From assembly GCF_000006565.2 (NCBI RefSeq), contig NC_031477.1, positions 1,008,669 to 1,072,668 on the forward strand: a stretch of DNA of 64,000 bases, written 5' to 3'. The notes beneath the pieces were generated by a model, which searched no databases, was not told where the DNA came from, and was given only the letters and a program-made list of their open reading frames with translations. Source of the DNA: Toxoplasma gondii ME49 (lineage: Eukaryota > Apicomplexa > Conoidasida > Eucoccidiorida > Sarcocystidae). Of this stretch, positions 1 to 11,832 are shown one piece after another. How positions within the stretch are numbered: position 1 is the first letter of the stretch; each line of letters begins with the position of its first letter. Made by a program: the position numbers and the translations under genes.

Positions 1-1707
1 ACATAGCCTCCTCGCGCGCTTCACAGTTATTCATTCAAGGAGTAAGAGTTGGGGTGAAGATAAATTTAGACTTGCGTAAAGTTATCAGACCTGTGGCAGG
101 AAGAATTATGGAGAAGAGCGGCCACATTTATTTCTCGTCAGAGTTCTGTTCTACTCAGGAGGCTTCTCTACTTGGATAACATGCCAACGAACCGCTTTAC
201 GATTAATTTAGCTGAATTTTGTATGTTGCAGTATTAGATCTTGTTCCGGTATTCTATATATTGTACCATCTGCCTTGGTTTGAGCGAGCCTATATAATCA
301 CTTGGAGCATGCTTGCCATAGTGCATGGCTCGACAAAACCCATGATTTTGGCATGATAGCTCATCACTCATTCGCAAACTTCATACGTTGCTGTGCCCTC
401 TATTAGTCCTACTGAATACAGAACATCACGGAATGTTTCCGACTACATCTAGGTGCCACTCCTCACCTGTGAATAAACAATTCAGCTCTGCTAGTCTCGT
501 GGCAGCGCCCCCTCTGTTTGCTCGTTGCACCAAAGGCAACTATGCCAAACTGTATTCATACGCCGCGCTTTTCCAATCGTTACAAATTTAGGTTCTCTGA
601 GATTCTCATTTGACATTCAGGTTTTCCTGCGCTCCTCGGACAGGGGTTTCAAGTGTTAAGTCGACTCCGCCATTGTGCTTGAGAGTGTTGATCGCTGCTG
701 CTGTGATTCTCAAAGGTGCCCGTACGATTTCACAAGACACGATTATAATGGTGCCAATAGCTCTTTTGACGTTTTTTTGTCATTTTGGGCGGTCCGTGCG
801 TTGTAGCCATTGGCCCTCTATATACATGCATGTCTTAATTGCCGAGTGTTCTACATAAGCTGTCATCGAGTTCGGTTTTCCCACACTTTGCTTACCTATG
901 TCAGTTCCACTACACAGGCACATACTGCTACCGTACATTTAGCTGGTTGGCGCTGCATTAGCCCGAAAACAACTTTGGTATGCAGCATGATGCCGAAAGC
1001 CAAGGGCCTCTCTTGGCGAACACACACAATCTCAATCAAGGCCAGACATGTGTACCTCACCATATGTGATAGTCAAACAAGCACAGTTCCTGGTATACCT
1101 CTTCAAAAAGTGGTCTTGACAAGTGATATCCAACAGCCTACACAAATGCCTAAGCGTATACACGGTTTCTGACGAGGGCATCCGCTTGTAAATAGTTGAC
1201 TCTCTCTCCGCCTGTTTGCACGTACTACTGCGCCGCAAACTAGAAACAAGATTTCCACAGCACCGGCGAAGAAAACTGGTCCCCAACCCCAACCCACATG
1301 CCCACCACAAAACAGCCTTTGTCGTCACAATCATACACGCGTGTACAACGCAGGCAGTGGATGACACAGACTTCATTCTTTTGCTCAACTGAAATGTGAC
1401 CCGACACCATTTGAAAAAGACATGCAAGACAAACGCTTTGTCAGAAATCATCCTTTGATTCCCACTCTTCCCTTTCCATTACCATTCCACACTCTCTTCA
1501 TCTTACTGTCCTTTGTCTAACCAAGTTTGTCGCCCAGACGGGGCTACTCTCGCCCACAATACCCCGACACGTCGGTTGACATGCAGGCTGTTGATCCGAT
1601 GACTGTGCCATCAGCTGTAGATCGGGACACGTGATACAAAACTCAATGCGCTGGGTCGCGTAGCCGGGGGGCGCTGCGCCAAAAGACATCCGGAAGCCAA
1701 AATCAAT
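1..1707. other. Intergenic / 3' flank, no gene recognised
   Basis: I see no supportable gene here. Short open frames exist on both strands (for example about 139 codons on the minus strand between 1032 and 1451), but none shows a recognisable domain, a good start context or consistent splice sites. The right edge is the 3' flank of the minus-strand 1708-aa gene, whose stop codon lies at 1708-1710. Confidence 0.5.
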
Positions 1708-4700
1708 TCATGGTGCCTGAGCGTCCGTCAGGCCTGACGGGATGCGGTCCATCCAAGTGTTGCGTAAACAGTACTGACCAAAGGAATCCGCGGGTGCTAC
1801 TGCCTGATTCGATGGAGGAATTCTATGACCAGAAAGAGGGGTGTCGAACTGGTCTGAAAACATCTCCGTATACAACACCTCAGCGTCGTCTCCCGGTGTA
1901 GCACACGCGCGGACGAGCGCGAGCAAAGACAGCAACAAAGTCTCTCCACCCCGTAGCAACGGCATTGTATACCGTTCTACGTGATCACGATGGCGGACAA
2001 CTCGTTGCAATTCTTGAGTCCCGGAGAGCAGGAGCAACAAGCCCCATTCTCCGCATCGAAGTGCCGCACTGGACACGCACCCATCAAGGAAAATGTGGTC
2101 CACCATCACCAACAGAAGGACGGCAAAGATGGCACGGACAGTGCAGGTGAAAAGCCCTCTGGTCCGCTGGAAGGGGACACGCTCCTGCCGTTCAAGACGG
2201 CGAGGCGTGGGGAAGCCCATGTTATCAAACTCCGCCCCTTCTAATCCTGGTTTTATGGTGTGTTCATCCTTGTCTTCGTCCACTTTGTCTGACGGATTGC
2301 CTGGGCCGATTTGTGGGCTTTCGGCTCGCGTGGTGTTCAAAGCCTCGTCTGTACGTACACGCTCAATTCTACTGTGTCTCGTTTCGGGGGTACATTGGTA
2401 GACCAGAGACAGCGGAGACGATTCTTGCCGTTGGTCCAGAGACACCGCCCCGAGGAGTTCGTCCTCGAGCGAACGCTGCATGCGCGTCAGCGTCCCGTCA
2501 CGACTGTACTCCCCCCCTCTGAATCGCTGCTTGTATGATGGCAGCGTCTCGTTCTCCGCCATCGCGAAGGCGCCTGCTTCTTTCCAGAGATTGCCGCCTT
2601 TTCTAACAGAGTTCAAATCGCCAAGGTAGGAACTCCTGAGTCCGTCTGTTTCGGCCTGTTCGCCCCCAGTGCTGCGACCGCTCGCACCTTTTCCTGACAC
2701 TATTGAATTTGCCACAATGTTATAAGAGAGGCGTCTCTTACGAGAGAGTGTCCCGATGCCATCAGTAGCGGCAGCAATAAGGAGCATCCTACGGCTCGAC
2801 ACCGAGTCTCTTCTGGTCATACTGAAGGCGTTACCACTGCTCTCGAAGTGACAGAACAACTCAGGCTTCACCTTTTCACAGTGAACAATACCCTTTCCAG
2901 AAGCATTTACACTCTGATAACTCGCGATAGGATTCCACTTTGCCCATTCCGTTTCTGACACGGCGTCGGCGCCACAACAGAATGACTCCCGCCTTGGTTT
3001 CCGGAAACCGCCGTTTTCTTGACGAGGCGACGAATCTTCCTGGACAGACAAAAAGGAGGAGAATCTTCGACAACCGTCACTTACCATCTCTTCATCTCGT
3101 AGGAGAGGACGAACGCTTGTGAGTCCTTTGCTTACCTCGGGTTCGTTAACTCCGTCAGGGACCAGGGTATCGCGCATCAAGTCCATCTCACCTAGTTCTA
3201 GCACAACATCAGTTGTTTCTCGTCGAGCGCCGTGCGACTGACGAGGCATCCCTCGCACATGAGACTGAAGTCGTTCCAACTGATGGCCGCGTCTAGAGAA
3301 TCATAAAACAGACACATCTTCCACGAAACACATACTCCTCTCTACTCGGCAACTCAACGGATAAGACATTGCCATCCTCTGTGCAAATATCTAATATCTC
3401 AACTTCACACGACCAAAAATGACTGCGAAAACACTGAGATGTACCTCTGAAAATCCCTAAGGAGTGACGCATACTGTTTATTCAGCATGTCCACCTCCGC
3501 CTCGTGTTGAAGCCTCATGTTCTTCCGCTCTTCGTGGAGTGTTCGTCGAAGCACCTCTTGCTCTTCTAAGGCCCGCCGAAGTTCAGCACTCTGTCAAAAA
3601 AATCCGACAAACGGCGATAAACATGCAAGCACGACTAGTACTAGTACAACACACGTCCACGTCTTCGTCGTTGCACACTCCGGAGACCCTGCACACGACA
3701 CATGGTCGCGCGCACATTAATGATTCAACACACCTGCTTTGCAAGCTGTTCAGTGAGGTGTTTTGCCTGGTCGTCTTGTTCCTCCAACTGCTTCTGCGCC
3801 TCAGTTGCCGCTTCCTGAAGAAACAGCAAACCACGGCAACAGCATAACAACACAAGCCGCATTCAGCCGTGATTCGAGGTTTCGTGGGGGGTGGCGGTGG
3901 GGGAGACACCTCACAGATATCCTATAACCACTGCAATGGAGCGAAGGGGTGTCTTCCCCCATGGGTGACTCCTCTCGCTCTCAACAAGAGGAGTTGTGCA
4001 AAATGCGGCACACCCAACTCTGAACCAAACTGCCACTTTTTTTGACAGAATAACGAACCGACACGCCACACGTGTTCCCAGTGGTTGTGTTAGTCCATAT
4101 ACAGGGAGAAAGAAAAGAAGGCACGCGTGACTGTGGTGGAGTCTCCAGTTGCCATACTCTTTCCACTGCTCAAGAGAAACTGACTTCCCTGTATCTTCTT
4201 GATTATGTGGTGCTAGACTAGTTCACTCCTGGCTATGAGTTACCACACTCAAGCGGAGAGCTTCCTGTCCTCACGTACGGTGTTTATATGTAAACAGTAT
4301 TCTCTTTTGACGAGCACAGAGAACAGTATTTTAGTTAACACATCATTCGTTGTAGAGCCTGACCAGCAGCTTGCGAGAGGCACGACCTACCAATGCACGT
4401 GCCTCGACATCCTGGAGTCGCTCGCGAACCAAGGCCACTTCGGTCTTATACTGAAAAGAACGTAAGAAACAGGGCAGGCACAAAAACTCAAATCTCCCCT
4501 TTCCTCCACAGCAGCGAGGTCTCCAGTCTGGGATACAACGCTTCGCTCTGCGCCTCGCGTTTCCTCCGTCGTCACCATACGGTCGCCCCGCCTGTGTAAC
4601 CTCGTCCTCGTGAGAGGGTGCGCCCCACTGCGCCAACTCAGGAAAACTGGATAGCGACTACAAAGTTGCTACGCAGTGTATCCAGAGAAGACGGACTGGC

Positions 4701-7700
4701 CTCAGGATGCTACCCCGCCCCGTCTTGTCTCCCCTTATTCCACCTACCCATTTGCCGCCCCGTACGTTTGTTACTTACGAAGTCCTTCTCTTCTCGTTCC
4801 TTCTTGAGCACTTCGCCCAGGAGGTACGCGACTGAGAGGTGGAAGTCTGCCATGGTCTGGATCGCAAAGCCAATGCCCGTCGCTGTGAAATTGCCCTTTC
4901 CTCTTCCTTCAGCATCCACGCTGCCATCCACTCCTCTGTCCTCCACGTCGTATGCGCTTGCCCGCGTAAGGGTTCTGGTGACCGTCGCTCGAAGTCTTCG
5001 GCCGTCCGCCTGTCTGGCCTGTTCGCTCCCCCGCTTCACATGGGCGCTTGTTTCTTGTCGCGTTTTCCAGTCGTTCCCCGCGACCTTTGACCCCATTCCC
5101 GAGAGAAGACTAGGCAGTGTGGAGCCCCGGGACGAGTCTTCAGAAGGCACCATCATTTCCTGCGCTCTCTCGCGCTCCAGCGTGGGCTCTCTCTCACTTC
5201 CTGGCGAATCATACAAATCGCCCTGGGTCGTACGTTGCTGGTGTTCACTGTCATCAAGACTACCACTCGTCCACCGCGAAGAGCCGACACAAAGGCGAAT
5301 TGAACCATGGATATTCTTGGAAAAGGGCAACCTAGAAATAGAGAGTGCTGAACTGCCAACATGCGACCGTTCCCCGAAGGCTTCCGGACGAGGCTCCCCT
5401 GACGCTGGGAGAGAAAACAGTGGATTCGACACGAGGTGCGCATGGAGAAACTTGAACGCCAGAAGCTTACTGTGGTGAACGACATCTTCCAGCGCGTCCA
5501 GACCTTCCGCCAACGTTTGTATGTACACCCGCGGCTGGTGCATCTTTTCGTGTCTCTTGGAGCTCGGCATTTGAGATCCCCGATTGAAGCTGCTTTCGGC
5601 TACACGTCGCGGTCGAGAGAGCGAACTGACACGGTTGATTCTGCCTTTGACTGAGTTCGTTAAGGTGGTTTCGCGGCTGCTACCACTGCAGCTCTCCCCA
5701 TCGTGATCACATTCCTGATTCAAACCTTTCTCTTCATCCGCCTCGTCCTCTGTGGTATCGAATTCGTCACATAAAACTTCGGCAAAGTCCCTCAACCCCG
5801 GTGCCAGCCACTCCTGCGCAAGCTTCGTTTGCTGCTGGTCTCTAGCCAGCGTGTCCTCTCGGCCGCGGCGCTTTGTCATGACAAGCACCTCAGAAATCCA
5901 AAATGTCGCTGTCATTCTCTGACCATGAAGGAACGCTGTCGGCAAGGCGAAGGTAGACGACCATCGCGGCATCGTTGCACATCGCCTGAAAGAGGCATAG
6001 AAGCGAGTCGGCGACGAAGGTGCGGTAGTGCCCACAGAAGAAAACACAGTTTTAGTCTGAGACCTGTCCTGCAGCGCACATGAGTCGCCTCTATCTCCTC
6101 TTCCGGCCGCCATCTTTCCACGCCGAGTTTCGAGGCGGCTGGCTGATAATCCTTCTCCATCTGGAAATGACGCATCCGACACTGTGTCTGTCTTCGCTTT
6201 CGTCGTATGTTCCGGATGTACGCGTGTCTCATGTGTCAGATTCTCTTTGCTTCCACTCTTTTCCTGAGCATCCCTTTCTTCCTCCGCTTCTGCCCCCTCA
6301 CCTCCCTGAGGCTCTCCGGTTCTACGTACGGTTTCCAAGGTAGCCTCTGGTTTGATGGTGGTACACGAGCCTCTCGTGCCTTCGACGTCTCGCAGTTTAG
6401 CTCCGTTCAGGTTTGCCCCATCCGTACCCTGTTCCACATTCGCACTCTCCATTTCCCCTCCGGTCGATCTCAGCTTCTGTCGCTCGTCAACGCTGGCCCC
6501 GTCCGCATGTTTATTCCAGATGAGCAGTGACGCTGGACCACATGGACTTTTATCCAAGCGTGAAGACGTCGAAGAGTGCATTGGATGACCGAGAAGAGGC
6601 CCGGCGCGTTCCAGCACGGCCGCAGATGCACGCGAGGTCTCTTCTGCATACTCGCACGCGGCCACGGAGCCGGCGATGACCCCGGGAACATCCGCGAGAG
6701 AGAGTGCGTCCAGGTGTTCTGCATGCGTAGCCTCTCTTGCGACGTGCACTTGAGCGGACTCAGCAGGCACATAGCACATTTTGGTTTGGTAAACGGGAGA
6801 CCCAGGCTTTCCCGGGGACAACGCCGCCTTCGCCTTCAGAATTTGCTGAGAGGAGATATGCGCCAGAAACGAGAAGCGCGGCGAGCTACGAGTTGCAACA
6901 GGAGGACGAGGTACCGGTACTTGGCAGTTTCGGCGATACGGTGGATCGCGATCAGGGCTGGAAAGCGTTCGTTGCTCCAAGACTGAACTCACATGGGCGC
7001 ACAGAATAAGCAGTGAAATAACAGAGAATTCAGTGTCTCAAAGGTATTAGGGCGCCACCACAAGCCATTTTCTGTTGCTCGCTTTTTTGTGTGGTTTTCA
7101 CTAGCCGCCTACTGCCTTGTTGCCTCGTTACTCCGTTTGTTCTTACCATCCTTTTTCTGCCATGATCGTTACGGTCTCTGCACCATCTCCCCTGTGGGCG
7201 CTTTTGCGCCTTTCTTCTCTTCCGTTTCTGTCTCTCCCCTAACACACCTTTCTTGTTTCGTCCCCACTTCGCCTTCCGTCTTTCTCGTGCCTTTGCCCTT
7301 TCGTTCTCCCCCTTTATCCGCCCTTTCTCACTCTACCCCCATCCCGTGATAGGTTACCTGCGCGGGATCGAGCGCGGCCGCCGCTTCCCGAAATTGCCAA
7401 ATCTCTCACGACTGGGCGTGGCGATTGACTTTCTTTTTGACGAGGAACCGAAATTGAAAACCCCCACCGCCCCTTGTCGTTCTCATTATCTTCGTCGTCT
7501 GCCTTCCACCGCATGTCTTCGCCACGCACCTCGCCTGCACCAGAACCACAACACCCCTGCGCGCCTTCTTCTCTACGTTCCTGTCCTACTTCTTCTTTCT
7601 TCCCTTCGACCTTGTCATCGCTTTTGTAGCCGTCCCCCTCGTAGCTGGTCTTTCTTTCCCCTCCTTCTGAACTTCCGTCTCCCGTCTTTCGGGTTGCCTG

Positions 7701-8408
7701 TCCGCTCCCTCCTGCCCCGTTCCCTGGTTGCAGAGACACACTATCGGTCGCTGCGAACGAACGGTCAACGTCGTGCGGAAGCCGCCCTGGGTGTTCTCGC
7801 TGCTTTTGGTTCTCTCCTTCGGAAAATACGTATGCGCCCTCTCCGTCTGCACCTCTTGTCCCGCGTGTGTTTTGCGCAGGACGCGGAGACTCTGTGAAAC
7901 AAGGACTTTGCTCCTCACATTCGGGCGAGCTCGGAGGAGAGACAACACTGCGCGCCGAGGCGGAGGTTGAGACAGAGGTGCTGCAGTAGCTCCGGGTATC
8001 ACTTACTCCACCTGTTCCCGTTTGGGATTCGAACCCCAAAAGGCCTGAAACGTTGGTAACATTGCACCTGCAAATCTCCTCCTGTCCTGCCATTCTTTCT
8101 TCATCTATGGAGGCAGAAAACAAACGACGCGAAGCGGCCAGGCCCACTGACGGCAACTTTGTCCCAAAATCCGAAGGAGACAACGCCTGAAACTTTTGTG
8201 GTGTTGTCATTCCCGAAGTGTGTGCAAGTCCAACGGAAACGGAAGAATCGCATGGAGCAGAGGATGCAGATGCGGGAGAAACTAATGACGCGAACGTTAC
8301 TTGAGAAGAGGCAAGGGTTGCCACGTCCTCTCGTGTTGGAGTAGCGTCCTCTACAATCGTATAGGTACGGACTCTAGCCGAACAAGCACGACTCATTATG
8401 GCTGCCAT
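1708..8408 (-). CDS. 1708-aa coiled-coil protein with hydrophobic C-terminal segments
   Basis: Function not recognised. Six exons on the minus strand: 8408-7358, 6982-4779, 4450-4391, 3814-3734, 3590-3445 and 3292-1708. They sum to 5127 nt (1708 codons plus stop) with every phase matching and GT/AG at each junction (the donor at 4778 is a perfect GTAAGT). The start at 8408 is the first ATG after a pyrimidine-rich CAG and begins MAAIMSRACS. Residues 1 to about 1080 are mostly low-complexity Ser/Glu/Gly-rich sequence. Residues about 1070-1195, spread over the four small junctions, form a charged heptad-like coiled coil (KTEVALVRERLQDVEARAL, then ALEEQEVLRRTLHEERKN). Near residues 1562-1585 is a strong hydrophobic stretch (IFAVLLLVMVDHIFLDGCV), followed by two shorter Leu-rich patches around 1597 and 1631. 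About 120 residues follow the main hydrophobic stretch, so it is not a classic tail anchor. It could be a membrane-tethered golgin-like or cytoskeletal protein, but that is inference. The 5' neighbour is divergent RPC4. Confidence 0.72.
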
Positions 8409-11400
8409 CCATTCCGCAAAGAACAAGACACTGGCAGACGCACCGGCGGGATATCGGGAAAACCCGGAGGAAGAGTATCCTGAGAGGGAAAAAGAACGGC
8501 ACACACTAGAAAAGGAACCACGAGACCCTGACTGAAAAAATCGACTTGTCAAAGACGTTCAGGAAGAAAGTGGAACAGGTTGCTCGTCCTTCTTTGTCGA
8601 ACTTAAGTCATCGACCTTGCTCGCCACGCACGATCCAACCAAGTTCCTCTCTAGGAGCTCTACGGAGGACCCTCTTTTGTTGCCTTCTGCATCAGGCTGG
8701 AATGTCGCAGCCAAGGGACATCACAGCGAATAATCCTGCCCCGACAAAGTTAGAATATCGCCTCGGCCTGTGGGGGCAGAGTGGGGAAGAGCCATGAGCA
8801 AAAAAACAGGCGCTGGCCAACCAGAGAAAAAGCGTGGATCACTTTAACTCTGGAAGGTGTGCTTCCGTCCTCTTCTACAGGGCGATGGAAGGCCTGCAGA
8901 CGCTCATATGACTCGCCCGCAGCTTCCCAGACTACCAGCCCCGTCACTCACCATATTTCTGGTTAGCGCGTGCCAGCTAGGCTTCTTATGCACACCACCT
9001 ACGAGACCTAAAACCTAGAGGCCGTTGCGTTACGTTGTTTGTCGCTTCGTCCCCTTATTTCCTTCAACGCGCCACAGCAACTTCCGATGCCTCTCGACCC
9101 CAGATGATACACGGCGAATGGACCTCGTTGCTCTTTTCGGGAGGAAGACATGCAAAAAAAAAGTTACACCACTGCGACCGGAAGACAAGGTCAGTATTCA
9201 CATCGCCCTTTCGAAACGAGCGCCTCGTTTACAGACGACCAATCCACACACTTGTTTTCACACAACAACGAGCAAAACCCATGGAAACGAGATGGTAGAG
9301 CGATCGTGCCTCCTTTTCGGGCACACCTCCCACTACAACGATGGCCCCGGCACGTTTCTCTACCGACGTGAGTGTAAAGCTTTGGATTTGCAGTGACGAG
9401 CAAAAATCAAAGTATCCCTGCACAAAAAATATCACATGGAAGTGCAACCACGTACCCATGTGTCTATTGAGAGACACCCGTGAACAGGAAAAACCGTTTG
9501 CTTCGTGTTCCGTGTGGAAATGACAGACGCTTGTACACCGTGTGCATACCGAGAGAATAGCAAAAACACAATTTTCCGTTCAAACCGCAAGCGTTAAACC
9601 CAAAGTAGCATGCCACAGCTGCAGGGAGACGGGCATAGAGTAGCACACGTGTTTACAGCCTCGATCCCGTTTTCTCTTTTTTTTCAGTGAGTCAATTCAG
9701 CGGCGGGGGAGAGGGGGTTCTCGCCACGAATAACTACACAAGGCTGGTTTTGGATCAGGTTCTGCGACCTTCTGAGTCAATTCCACCCAAAAAGACCTTC
9801 TATTCGACAGGAATTTCATGTGTGCGAAGCCAATACGCACAAGTGTGTATATATGGTTGAGATACACTTCCTCTCAGCACTGCCCAAACGGGTCACTTTT
9901 CCAGTGCTCGAAAAGCCGCTGCGACGCGCAACGGTTTTCTTACCTAGCCTCTGCACACAGCGACAGGGTGCTCTTGCATCGAAGCTCGTAGCTGCTTTTT
10001 GCCCCCTTTTTCGAGACTTAATTGGGGTGTAGCCACCCGAGTTCGCTATACAGGACTACACGTGAGAGGAAATTGTTCGAAAATGGGAGAGCAGCAAAAA
10101 CGCTACCGGGATGCAATGATGAAATGGCTTTTGTCGAACCTAAAATCCGAGTCTCGCCCGGGATGGCCTACGCGACACAGCAACGAGATGAGGCTTGTCG
10201 CGGGGCCGCCATACACTTTCACAGGCACGAATCGAATCCGTTCAGCCTTGTGTTTCAACTAACTTCAATTTGTAGACAAACCACTCTTATATGTGAGGAT
10301 GTACAAGAAAACCGACTCGAAGGTGGCAATTGCGGCCAAGAAACCCCGGCTTACAGCCCGGCCCCGCGTGCTCCGCAGGGCCACTCGATGAGGCGCGAGA
10401 GTAGACTGCGGCGCCCGCCTACGCTATGAAACCATATGTTGGGTCGGAGTCTTCTTGGGAGTGCTCTAGCAGGGACACGAGGCAAGTGAAGATGTTTCTT
10501 TCTGGTATAAAAGGACAGCGCTGCTCAGAGGCTCACCTTTGGAAATCCACTCCGGAAGTATACCTGCGGCAACTTGCCATGCAAACATACGCAAATGACC
10601 CGCCAGAGGGCGGTGATTTTTCCTCCCACATCTTCCGACATAAATGCCTGTGACTCTTTCTGCATGTCTACGCATCTGTAGCGTGTGTCCTTCCTTTAGG
10701 TGAGCTCTCTCATTCCCCTTTGTTGTTTTGGCTTGACACGTCAAAGAGGCATTCCGAACTCGCGTTTTTATCCTGGGTTCTGTCTTGTGGGCGTGGGGAC
10801 ACACGTGCGGCTCCGGTGACAAGTCCGTTCAAACGGCGCCGTTTATGAAAGATCTTACCTTTCTACTTGACACGACTGTCTTACTTTTCTGTCACGGGGT
10901 TCGTAACTTTGGACAGCTACCGTTTACGAGGCAAAGTGGATTTCCACCCGAAGGATTTGTGTTGCCGGTGGTCCGTAGAACCACGAGACCCGCCAGCTAC
11001 TTTTTGTACAGTTTTAAGGTGCTGAATTGCGTTTGTTGCTTCTATGATCCTGAGCAGATGCATTTGCTTGATACCGACTAACCACAAACCAGTTTCTGTC
11101 CGGCTTCAAGCATCAAGGAACGCGATTTGCTAGCCCACCAGACACCCGCAACACCCGCAAACAGTTTCACCTTCTCAGGAACGGTAGAGTTGCCTGCCTC
11201 TTCATCATCTGGAATCTCTCGTCACTTTTTTCTCCTGTTGGGATCGAGAAGGGAAGAGTCTTTTGCAGCGACTGCCCAAGCAGCTTCGGAAGACAAAATA
11301 CGGTTGAAAAGGGAATGAGGTGTTCGGCGGAGTTTGACGAAGGTCATTTGCGTGCATTAACCGACGGAGATGGAAGCCTCCACTTGAGTGGACAAATGAA

Positions 11401-11832
11401 GTTGCATTCTAGTGTTGATTAAGACGCAGACTCCATGAAGTAGCAGCAACGTACACTTACAAAGCCGGTAAGAATCACTATATGCATAACTGTATCGTAG
11501 AGTGACACCTGCCTCAGGGGCAGTGCGCAACCTGTCTCGTGGACCACCTCCTCTGACGGTCTTCGTCGGCGTGTTGTTCCATGCTCTGCCTTAATGGCGT
11601 GCGACATTCGTTTTTCTCTCTCTCCCTCATTCTTGTCACTGGGCACTTGTTTCTGCCTTCCATGGTTATCGGCTGCCATCCAGCTGAGTCCCCGGTTTTC
11701 CAGACATCACTGTTTTTTCGCGCCTTTCCTGTTCGTCATTGAGCTCTACCCTCCTCCAGTATTCGTTCTGCACCCTTTTCCACGTTTTGCCTTGGATTCG
11801 ATCTGCAGCTACATCCGACTGGTGTAGACAAA
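8409..11832. promoter_or_regulatory. Divergent intergenic region between the 1708-aa gene and RPC4
   Basis: This 3.4-kb stretch separates two divergent genes and must contain both 5' UTRs and start regions. Pyrimidine-rich runs at about 11600-11800 (C/T tracts just before the RPC4 start) look like a coccidian 5' leader. On the minus strand, about 8520-8430 carries a pyrimidine tract ending in CAG that could be a 5'-UTR splice acceptor. No TATA element is expected in this lineage. Short ORFs (for example 10022-10429 and 10785-11081) show no domain and are probably chance. Confidence 0.4.

Noticed and set aside
1280..1303. CCCCAACCCC run resembling a telomere repeat
   Set aside because: Only two imperfect units, not the CCCTAAA repeat of coccidian telomeres, and with no extension.
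8015..8040. A GGTTCGAATCC-like tRNA B box on the minus strand
   Set aside because: No A box, cloverleaf arms or acceptor stem pair around it, and it lies inside coding exon 1 of the 1708-aa gene.
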